NCBI GenBank assembly: GCA_043778375.1
Contig: JAYWGH010000078.1
Span: forward strand, 1 to 10,882
DNA length: 10,882 nucleotides
Direction of reading: 5' to 3'
DNA from: CAIVSN01 sp043778375
Lineage (GTDB): Bacteria > Patescibacteriota > Gracilibacteria > BD1-5 > UBA2023
The notes below the pieces were generated by a model. It saw nothing but the letters and a program-made list of their open reading frames with translations, made no database searches and had not been told where the DNA came from. Made by a program: the position numbers and the translations under genes. Below are positions 1-7,111 of this stretch, in pieces. Within the stretch, counting starts at the first letter, position 1; each line of letters begins with the position of its first letter.

Positions 1-174
1 TATTGCGAGCAATATAGCAAGAAGGGGGTCTACTTCCCGAGTAAGAGATTTATAGACTACAATACTAGCAAGTATAATCGAAATAACTCCGAGTATTCCT
101 ATACGAAATAAAAGCTTCTTATGAAGTAAGCCTCGAGAGTAAAGAATACGAATTTCTGAGAAAATATGGGTCAT
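1..174 (-). CDS. N-terminal part of an unrecognised membrane protein (runs off the left edge)
   Basis: An open frame of 58 codons runs from ATG at 174 to the window edge with no stop. I do not recognise the family. The product begins with about 20 mixed residues rich in Arg, Lys and His (including the run HKK near residue 18-20). A clear hydrophobic segment follows at about residues 22-41 (IGILGVISIILASIVVY), then a short polar stretch KSLTREVD and the start of a second hydrophobic segment at the edge. This pattern suggests a multi-pass inner-membrane protein with a cytoplasmic N terminus. The start lies only about 30 nt beyond the tRNA-operon terminator, so it must have its own promoter or rely on read-through; I see neither a convincing -10/-35 pair nor a Shine-Dalgarno sequence. 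The frame contains no in-frame TGA. It is called on the open frame and membrane pattern alone. Confidence 0.6.
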   Translation of the reverse strand, partial: MTHIFSEIRILYSRGLLHKKLLFRIGILGVISIILASIVVYKSLTREVDPLLAILLAI

Positions 175-205
175 AAATAGAGTGTACTCGTAATAAATTC
201 TCTCA

Positions 206-234
206 CAAAAATACTCTTCATAATGAAGAGTATT
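206..234 (-). terminator. Rho-independent terminator of the tRNA operon
   Basis: A 12-bp perfect inverted repeat, AATACTCTTCAT at 210-221 and ATGAAGAGTATT at 223-234, is followed on the minus strand by a run of T (complement of A at 207-211). It starts 15 nt after the 3' end of tRNA-Glu, in the right place and orientation to end the tRNA transcript. Only one base separates the arms, so the real loop must open a few pairs. Confidence 0.8.
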
Positions 235-248
235 TATAAATTATATTT

Positions 249-323
249 TGGTAGCGTCACGGAGAATTGAACTCCGGCTCACGGACTGAAAACCCGTTGT
301 CCTAACCACTAGACGATGACGCC
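249..323 (-). tRNA. tRNA-Glu (anticodon UUC)
   Basis: A 75-nt cloverleaf on the minus strand. The acceptor GGCGTCA pairs with TGACGCT (one G-U at the first pair), followed by discriminator A and an encoded CCA. The anticodon stem ACGGG/TCCGT encloses the loop TTTTCAG, giving anticodon TTC for Glu. The T-arm is CGGAG-TTCAATT-CTCCG. It is the last gene of the four-tRNA cluster and is followed by the terminator at 206-234. Confidence 0.93.
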
Positions 324-397
324 ATGGAGGCCTTTACAGTAGAGAGAGGCAGTTATGAGTTTCAGAACTCTCTCCCTCCACTGAGTGGTAATTTATG

Positions 398-420
398 TAA
401 TGGTCGGAGACGTGGGACTC
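398..420 (-). repeat. 23-nt direct repeat of the tRNA-Pro 3' end (partial tRNA copy)
   Basis: The 23 bases at 398-420 are identical to 522-544, which hold the 3' half of the T-arm, the acceptor strand and the CCA of tRNA-Pro. The sequence on the 5' side of the tRNA (421 onward) does not continue as a tRNA, so this is a fragment and not a second gene. The copy sits 124 nt downstream of the tRNA in the tRNA-Pro/tRNA-Glu gap, in the same orientation. It looks like a tandem duplication or the leftover of an integration at the tRNA 3' end. The rest of the 324-524 gap holds no gene that I can support. Confidence 0.85.
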
Positions 421-524
421 CCCTGCGGGCCTCCCTCGGTCGAAAGTAAAAACATTGACTTTCTTCTCGCTTCTTACGAAGCTCGACCTCGTGTTCTCGT
501 CCCTTCAGTTTGTATGATATATAA

Positions 525-601
525 TGGTCGGAGACGTGGGACTCGAACCCACAACCCCATGCTCCCAAAGCATGTGCGCTAGCCAATTGCGCCAGTCTCC
601 G
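525..601 (-). tRNA. tRNA-Pro (anticodon UGG)
   Basis: A 77-nt cloverleaf on the minus strand. The acceptor CGGAGAC pairs with GTCTCCG, followed by discriminator A and an encoded CCA. The anticodon stem CATGC/GCATG encloses TTTGGGA, giving anticodon TGG for Pro. The T-arm is GTGGG-TTCGAGT-CCCAC. It lies 15 nt after tRNA-Ile. Its last 20 nt plus 3 flanking nt are duplicated at 398-420. Confidence 0.95.
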
Positions 602-616
602 GCAAAAGTATCAAAA

Positions 617-693
617 TGGTGGGTGCACGTGGAGTTGAACCACGGACCTCGTCCTTATCAGAGACGCGCTCTAACCAACTGAGCTATGCACCC
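617..693 (-). tRNA. tRNA-Ile (anticodon GAU)
   Basis: A 77-nt cloverleaf on the minus strand. The acceptor GGGTGCA pairs with TGCACCC, followed by discriminator A and an encoded CCA. The anticodon stem CGTCT/GGACG encloses CTGATAA, giving anticodon GAT for Ile. The T-arm is CGTGG-TTCAACT-CCACG. It is the second gene of the tRNA operon, 86 nt after tRNA-Gly. Confidence 0.95.
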
Positions 694-720
694 AAAATAT
701 TTTTGGTCTATATACAATAA

Positions 721-766
721 ACAATTTACATATGTACAAGTAAACGCCCTGTAGACTGTAAATTGT
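721..766. repeat. 10-bp inverted repeat between tRNA-Gly and tRNA-Ile
   Basis: ACAATTTACA at 721-730 and TGTAAATTGT at 757-766 are perfect inverted copies with a 26-nt spacer. They fill most of the 86-nt gap between two tRNA genes. The structure has no T-run on the minus strand, so it does not look like a terminator. In the pre-tRNA transcript it could form a stem that helps processing; a protein-binding site is also possible. Confidence 0.6.
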
Positions 767-779
767 AATGAAATTTATT

Positions 780-855
780 TGGAGCGGGTGGTGGGACTCG
801 AACCCACAACAGTCTGCTTGGAAGGCAGGGACTCTAGCCATTGAGCTACACCCGC
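780..855 (-). tRNA. tRNA-Gly (anticodon UCC)
   Basis: A 76-nt cloverleaf on the minus strand. The acceptor GCGGGTG pairs with CACCCGC, followed by discriminator U and an encoded CCA, as is usual for bacterial tRNA-Gly. The anticodon loop CTTCCAA gives anticodon TCC, which reads GGA/GGG. The T-arm is GTGGG-TTCGAGT-CCCAC. It is the first gene of the tRNA operon. It is not the UCA-anticodon tRNA-Gly that must read UGA in this organism; that gene is not in the window. Confidence 0.95.
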
Positions 856-893
856 GAATATCTTATTTAGTCACTCGGTCTAAATGCTTGCGT

Positions 894-921
894 ATCTTAT
901 AAAAAGGAGGGCGAGAGTCAA
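894..921 (-). promoter_or_regulatory. Sigma-70-type promoter of the tRNA operon, with UP-like A-tracts
   Basis: On the minus strand a -35 box TTGACT (916-921) lies 16 nt before a -10 box TAAGAT (894-899). The predicted start near 887 leaves a leader of about 30 nt before tRNA-Gly. Directly upstream, A-tracts on the transcribed-sense strand (complement of T-runs at 925-929, 936-941 and 953-958) resemble the UP elements found before strong stable-RNA promoters. The leader itself holds the small inverted repeat ATTTAG/CTAAAT (865-870 and 880-885). The rest of 922-1017 shows no gene and no clear terminator for recJ. Confidence 0.6.
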
Positions 922-1017
922 AGGTTTTTACGAGATTTTTTAGAGTATTCGGTTTTTTAGCTCAAGAATGACCAAGAACTGAGCCTAAGACTCATCCACG
1001 CAAGATATTAGTAACTC

Positions 1018-2778
1018 TTAACTACTCTCAGTAGCTGCCCGTATATCCCGCACCATCAGAGTCACCGACTCTCTCCCCTGCCAGCTTTCGCGATCTACCT
1101 CGACGAGAAGTTCGACTGGATTTGCCCGCAGGAGTCCGATCTCGCGAGTGTATTTTCCAAGACCAAATCCGTTGATCTTGACTCTAGCAGGGCCTATGAA
1201 CCTAATATGCTCTCCCGATGAGCCGAGTGACTCAAACTTTGGGAGTATATCATAGGCGAGCGTAAAAAGGGGCTTCGCAAAGCCGATTCCAAACGGACCA
1301 ATCTGCTCGAGCTCTCGTACAAACTCGAGAGTCATATCCTCGATATGGAGTGTTCCATCTGATACCCAGGACTTCCCGATGATACTCTGGGTGGCACTCT
1401 CAGGTGCAAGAGACAAGAGTACTCTATACTTCTCAATATCCGCGTACCAAAGTGTGAGAAATTCTTCATATCTCTGAGGATCAATGCTAAACCCTGCCGC
1501 CTGCGCGTGGCCCCCATACGAGATAAAGATACCTCCCGCTACACTTGCCTGGATACGATCGAGTCCTGCTGTGAGATCATAGTCCTTTGGGGATCGCGCA
1601 CTTCCGAATATGCGTATACTACCAGTATCCTCGACTCATCCCATGAGATGCCCCTCACTATGCTCTCGAGGTTTCTCACTCCCGGGTACTCAGGCGAGAC
1701 AGCAGATCGCTGGCTTCCCGAGTCTCTCCGAGAGTCTGCCTGCCACAAGCCCGATTACTCCATGATCGATGGTATCCGAGCGGTATACAACTCCAGAGGT
1801 ATCGTGGCGCACTGCCTCGAGACCTGACTCGACTGACTCGGCGGTACTCCCCTTACGCTGCGTATTGAGTACCTCGAGCTCGTCGAGTATCTCACTCACT
1901 GACTCCTCCGAGCAGATGAGCGCCCGGAGCGCGAGATCAGCATGATCCATCCGTCCAGCAGCATTGATCCGCGGCCCCACCTGAAATCCTATACAGTCAG
2001 CACTCGCAGTATTTTTACCCTTGATCATGCGTCTGAGTCCAGGAGATCGAGACTTTGGCATCACTGAGAGTCCGAGTTTGACGATAGAGCGGTTTTCTCC
2101 AGTGAGTGGCATCATATCAGCTACTGTTCCGAGTGTTGCAAAGTCGATGTAACTTAGGAGGAGATCCTCGAGCTCTCAAACAGGAGTTATACGAGCTGCG
2201 ACTGCCGATAGGAGCTTGAACGCTGTCCCAGAGCCAGAGAGTCCCATAAATGGGTACTGACTCCCCGGGAGCTTTGGGGTGATGAGCGCGATAGCCTCTT
2301 TGGGGACTATCTCAGGCACCGCGTGATGATCAGTCACGATCACATCGATCCCAAGAGACTTTGCGTGCCGGATAGACTCGATATCACGAGTCCCACAGTC
2401 TACCGATATTACGAGTCCGACTGACTTGGACGAGAGCTCATCAAAAAAATATGGCTTCATCCCATATCCATCACGGCTCCGGTGAGGGATACGGTGCGAG
2501 ACCGCTATCCCAATATTTGTAAAATATCGCAGGAGCATGGCAGTCGAGGATACTCAGTCTACATCATAGTCTCCAAATATGATTACTCGCTCGCCATTCG
2601 TACGAGCCTCGAGGATACGATCGACCGCAGTACTCATCCCTGTAAAAAGCTCAGGATCATGGAGATCAGATATACACGGTGACCAAAAAACTCTGGCACT
2701 CTCAGGTATACTAATATCTGTCCCTCGTGAGAGGAGAATATCTGGGACGAGAGGCGCAAGGGCACTTTTAAATATCAT
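1018..2778 (-). CDS. recJ: Single-stranded-DNA-specific 5'-3' exonuclease RecJ
   Basis: A 586-residue RecJ, full length for the family, read with UGA as Gly (in-frame TGA at 2554, 2176, 1690 and 1636). RecJ degrades ssDNA 5'-3' in recombination, mismatch and base-excision repair. The catalytic DHH domain shows GDYDVDG at residues 69-75, with Gly75 encoded by TGA, VDCG at about 126-129 and TDHHAVPE with the DHH triad at 150-152. The linker holds TLGTVAD. The DHHA1 domain has GPRINAAGRM and GGHAQAAGF (GGH at 422-424). The C terminus matches the RecJ OB-like domain, ending near VTLMVRDIRA. An in-frame TAG lies 9 nt before the ATG at 2778, so this start is firm. There is no Shine-Dalgarno; an 8-bp hairpin ends 3 nt before the ATG. 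It lies 50 nt after the prepilin-like gene, with no terminator between, so co-transcription is likely. Confidence 0.95.
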
Positions 2779-2781
2779 ACC

Positions 2782-2802
2782 CGCACTCTATCCGAGAGTG
2801 CG
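2782..2802 (-). promoter_or_regulatory. Hairpin abutting the recJ start codon
   Basis: CGCACTCT (2782-2789) and AGAGTGCG (2795-2802) form a perfect 8-bp stem with a 5-nt loop. On the minus strand the stem ends 3 nt before the recJ ATG, where a ribosome would bind. It has no following T-run, so it is not a standard terminator. A role in translation control or transcript processing is inference. Confidence 0.5.
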
Positions 2803-2828
2803 TCCCTGTCGAGGAAAAACATACGAAA

Positions 2829-4064
2829 TTACTCCGTTCCCCGTGTGATTTCTGTCATTTTGGCAAACCGCTCACCATTTGCAGTCGGTACAATAGTCCC
2901 TGCAAGAAATCTATAAACTGTAGCGTTATCGTCATTGAGAGGGACTATGTTTAGTACTCATCCAGTACTCGTACTCGCCTTAATCTGGTACCTGAGGAAA
3001 TCTGCATTTGGATCAATCGTAGACCCAGAAAATGAGAGAAATAGTGCGTAGTCACGATTCGCAAAGTCAAATAGACGAGCTCCAGCAAGTGCTCCAGTTG
3101 CTCCGTACTCACCCGTGAGTGAGAGATTACTCTGCAAATATCCCACTCCCCCACTTCATGAGGTTATAGTAGATCAAGTAAGTACCTTGAATTCTCGCGT
3201 TGCGAGGTACTGCGCTCGATCGTACTCCTCGATCCGGAGGGTGTACGGACTATCGATTGTGAGATACAGAGCGCCACTCGATACCGCACTTGGTACTGTA
3301 GCGCCACTATTGGTAGTCACTGCTCGTATATAGTCATTGGTACGAGTATTGGACCAGAGAATAGAGGAGAGTCCTGTAGTTCTGCGTATATATCCATAGC
3401 TGATCTGTCGTCCCAGAGCGTCATTATCGGTGTAGCCTCCAGGATACGCGATAGTGCCAGTACTCGTTGCGAGCCGATCGTCTGAGTTACCGTCGAGATC
3501 TATTCCTGAGAATGTAGTTGGAGTGGTAAATGAGACCCGATACTGAAACCCTCCAGATCCGGTAAATACAGGCCCTTGCATGAGAAGTCCTGCTGAAGTG
3601 AGGAGATGATTGATCCCAAGAAAGTCAGCGCTCTCAAATCCAGTACCTGTTATAGTATATTTGATCGTAAAGATTCCGAGGCCCCCACCCGCAGTCCCAG
3701 AACAGGAAACCGCTCAGTTATTATTTAGAGTTGGACTCGCTACTCCTGAGTACACCACAATTCCTGATGAAGTATTTGTGAGTGTAAAGTCACTCGGACA
3801 CCGCAGTGTATTGGTAAATCCACCTCAGTCTCTGTTGAGACTCGCTGCGTATTTGATGGCGAGATCGGCAGCAGCCGTGAGATTTTTATCGAGTTTGGCA
3901 GCAGTTCGAGAGTTCTCAAGATTTACAAAGAGTGTCTCTGACTTTATCACGAGGAGATAGGCCGCCGTCACTGCAAAAATCGTGAGAAAGAGTGTATATA
4001 TGATAACACTCCCTCGAGAATTGAGTCCTGATAAACTTGAGCGCATACTAAAAATTAAAAACAT
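2829..4064 (-). CDS. Large prepilin-like protein (PilX-type minor pilin or tip protein candidate)
   Basis: A 411-residue protein ending in TAA, continuous only with UGA as Gly (in-frame TGA at 3825, 3714, 3174, 3156 and 2958). The N terminus has a short polar leader ending RG at residues 17-18, then SVIIYTLFLTIFAVTAAYLL, the hydrophobic helix expected of a type IV prepilin-like protein. The usual Glu at +5 is missing; Tyr is there. A helical stretch follows, then a long beta-rich, Ser/Thr/Gly/Asn-rich domain with two early cysteines (RCPSDF and VSCSGT). It is much longer than a normal pilin, which suggests an exposed or tip subunit, perhaps for adhesion. I chose ATG 4064 because AAGGA lies 7 nt upstream, the only good Shine-Dalgarno in the window; GTG 4079 and ATG 4046 are alternatives. 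It overlaps the upstream pseudopilin gene by 17 nt. Family assignment beyond 'prepilin-like' is uncertain. Confidence 0.85.
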
Positions 4065-4680
4065 ATGTGTATCCTTCACCTATCGGTACATCCGATCTCG
4101 GCCGTCCTACGAGATCTCAGAGAGGCTTCTCAAGAGCGGTGAGTGTAATATCAGCTATAGACCCACTATTATAAAGAGTCGCCTTAAAGTTTCATACTAT
4201 TAGGCCTCTCACGACTTCAGAAGAGCTTGCGGGTATGAGCGTATCGATGGATACTCACGACGCGGTGATCCCGAGTATTTCAGTTCGGGTGAGAGATTTG
4301 ATAGCGATGCGGCGATCTTGATGGGTGAGCATAGTGCTTCCAGTGCCCTCAAAGAAATACTTCCCCTCACTGCTACTGCGCACGGGAGCAGCTATATATC
4401 ATGAGGTAAGGCCGCTACTTGTGAGGATGATCGCATCTTGTCACTGCGACCCTCCGTCTATGAGTTTAAGTCCTGGATAGGTACTTCTGAGTTCTCGGAT
4501 ACGAGATGAAAACTCGCTCACTCCCGTTTGCATATTGGCGCGGGCAGAGGCTGTAAGGATATTTTCCTGTATACGACTCGAAAATATAGCTATCCCTACG
4601 ATCACAATCCCCGAGACAGCAATAGCGATAACAAGTTCTATGAGTGTGTAGGCAGTAGTATTGTGGTACGTAGTACGCAT
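4048..4680 (-). CDS. Type IV pseudopilin (prepilin-type N-terminal methylation motif)
   Basis: A 210-residue protein from ATG 4680 to TAG 4048, with five in-frame TGA codons read as Gly (4441, 4399, 4255, 4192, 4117). The N terminus, TTAYTLIELVIAIAVSG, is a class III prepilin signal: leader of 10 residues, Glu at +5 and a hydrophobic helix to about residue 30. The residue before the predicted cut is Ala10 and not the usual Gly, and the first mature residue is Tyr. The rest is a soluble globular domain with no cysteines, as in PilW/GspJ-like minor pseudopilins; the exact class cannot be set by eye. It is the first gene of the minus-strand transcript (this gene, the large prepilin-like gene, recJ), starting from the divergent promoter region 4681-4749. 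No Shine-Dalgarno is visible. Confidence 0.9.
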
Positions 4681-4690
4681 TTAAAAAGAG

Positions 4691-4719
4691 TTGGAATAAT
4701 TCATAAACTATTCTATTAT
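4691..4719 (+). promoter_or_regulatory. Promoter of the plus-strand prepilin operon
   Basis: TTGGAA (4691-4696) and TATTAT (4714-4719) are separated by 17 nt, a good -35/-10 match. A start near 4726 would leave about 24 nt before the ATG at 4750. The -35 lies in the left arm of an inverted repeat, AGTTGGA (4689-4695) / TCCAACT (4727-4733), that brackets the promoter core. Confidence 0.55.
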
Positions 4720-4720
4720 A
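4715..4720 (-). promoter_or_regulatory. -10 element of the divergent minus-strand promoter
   Basis: On the minus strand 4715-4720 reads TATAAT, a perfect -10 that overlaps the plus-strand -10 by five bases. It would start the pseudopilin transcript near 4708, about 28 nt before the ATG at 4680. No good -35 is seen 17 nt upstream. The two divergent promoters could therefore exclude one another. Confidence 0.45.
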
Positions 4721-4749
4721 GTGTTGTCCAACTGCAATATTTCTTATCT

Positions 4750-5193
4750 ATGTACTCGACTATTCATCATTCTCGTGGAGAAACACTCATCTCTGTACTC
4801 ATCGGGATACTCCTATTGAGTATTGTCGTATTTGGGATAGCAAGCCTCCTGAGTAATAGTGCGAGCCTCGAGGCAGATACACAGAGTCAGGCAATCCGCA
4901 ATCTCCTCGAGCAAAATGCTACCGCGCTCATACGACAGGCAGATACCAAGGGAATCGCTGAGAAAGAAGTATTCTATCTCTATAAAAATCCTACTTCAAA
5001 GCAGTTTCAGGTATTTACAGGATCTACAAACATAGCATATGCATACATAAATGCTCGCGGAGAGAATATTACAAATACCGGGTCAACTCAGGAAGCTTTA
5101 TTTTATCGTAGCTTTACACTTTGAGTAAGGGGTAATCTCCCTTATCAGATTTCTCAGGTAACTGAAAATATTTATGAAGTACTTAAAAAATAA
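4750..5193 (+). CDS. Minor prepilin (PilV/GspI-like)
   Basis: A 147-residue protein from ATG 4750 to TAA 5193, with one in-frame TGA (5122) read as Gly; under the standard code it would lose its last 24 residues. The N terminus, HSRGETLISVLIGILLLSIV, is a type IV prepilin signal: ten-residue leader ending in Gly10, Glu at +1, then a hydrophobic helix to about residue 34. The RGETLI form is typical of PilV/GspI-like minor pilins, though Ser replaces Glu at +5. The remainder is a small soluble domain with an amphipathic helix (ASLEADTQSQAIRNLLEQNA) followed by beta-strand-like sequence. It is the first gene of the plus-strand pair and overlaps the next gene by up to 20 nt. The frame is open upstream to 4528, but only the ATG at 4750 gives a sensible leader. 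Confidence 0.88.
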
Positions 5194-5956
5194 TTTTAAA
5201 TTTATGTTCATTACAAAAAAAGCTTTCACTCTCATCGAACTTGTCTTAGTTGTCACGATCCTCGTGATCCTCTCAGGTGCTGCATTTATATCGTACTCAA
5301 GTTTTAACACGACCGCGAGAGATAGTGCACGTACCTCCGACATGGGCAATCTCAAGGTACTTCTGCAGTCTGCAAAGCAAAAGAAAGGAGCATATCCTCG
5401 AGTAACTGGTACCGATACTACTAATCTCATACGATCTACCCAGACTGGAGCAATAGTTGCTACTCAGGGACGTATTTATGCCGATATGGCACTTGGTGAT
5501 ACTTCTCGCGCCTACAATGACCAAAGAACGAAAAAACCGTATCTCTATTCAAGTACAAAAACAGGACAAGACTATCAGATCGGTATGACTCTTGAGGATA
5601 CTCCTGATGGATTGACTGCTCTCGTGGATGGGAGCTATCTCCGACTGATGACGGGACTCCCCTCTCTCCTGGTAGCTACCTCGAGCGGGTCACTCGATAT
5701 TGACACCGGAGTAGGTCCTACGAGCTTCATCGTAAATTGATCAGTTAAAAATCTCCCCTATGATCTCACAGGTACTCCTGTGAAGTGAGCGAGCAGTCTC
5801 ACTGAGATACTCGGAAGTGCCGGATTTACGAGTAGTTCAAGCTACACTACCTGTCAGTCTATATACGAGGCAGGCAGGTCTATGGGCTCGGGGAGCTATG
5901 TACTGCGAGACCCATCAGGTACTTTAACACAGAGTGGCTGTACAATGCAGTTCTAA
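5174..5956 (+). CDS. Prepilin, probable major or abundant pilin
   Basis: A 260-residue prepilin ending in TAA, with in-frame TGA at 5738 and 5786 read as Gly. The signal KKAFTLIELVLVVTILVIL has Glu at +5 and a textbook helix, but Ala before the cut. From ATG 5174 the leader is 17 residues and the gene overlaps its neighbour by 20 nt; ATG 5204 would give a more usual seven-residue leader and a 10-nt gap, so the start is open. The soluble domain includes the pattern DSARTSDMGNLKVLLQSAK seen in GspG-like pilins. The last 35 residues hold Cys227 and Cys256 around CQSIYEAGRSMGSGSYVLRD, which resembles the beginning of bacterial fibrinogen-like (YCD) domains but stops before their core. A strong terminator follows 5 nt after the stop, so this ends the operon. 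Confidence 0.92.
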
Positions 5957-5961
5957 AAGAG

Positions 5962-5999
5962 CTCTAAAAACCCCCCGGCATGCCGGGGGGTTTTTAGAG
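5962..5999. terminator. Bidirectional rho-independent terminator
   Basis: A perfect 19-bp inverted repeat (5962-5980 against 5981-5999). Its core is CCCCCCGGCATGCCGGGGGG, flanked by A5 on the left and T5 on the right, so either strand gives a GC-rich hairpin followed by T. It lies between the convergent ends of the pilin gene (5956) and pilT (6011) and serves both. Confidence 0.95.
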
Positions 6000-6010
6000 A
6001 GCCAGTAGTT

Positions 6011-7099
<1,089 letters not shown>

Positions 7100-7111
7100 A
7101 GAGGAGGGGGA

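Noticed and set aside
398..475. A second tRNA at the 23-nt repeat
   Set aside because: Only the 3' T-arm half, acceptor strand and CCA are present; the sequence that should form the anticodon and D arms and the 5' acceptor does not fit.
362..586. Minus-strand open frame of 74 codons through tRNA-Pro
   Set aside because: It starts inside the tRNA and crosses the repeat; the translation has no protein-like features.
780..855. tRNA-Gly as the UGA-decoding tRNA
   Set aside because: The anticodon is UCC. Reading UGA needs UCA, so the required tRNA must be elsewhere in the genome.
1507..1827. Plus-strand open frame of 106 codons across recJ
   Set aside because: It lies entirely antisense to the conserved DHHA1 part of recJ, has no recognisable motif and no start signal.
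1018..2778. Chain of short same-frame ORFs that could be read as a recJ pseudogene
   Set aside because: All breaks are TGA, the frame never shifts, conserved motifs continue across each break and the real end is TAA. UGA = Gly explains it fully.
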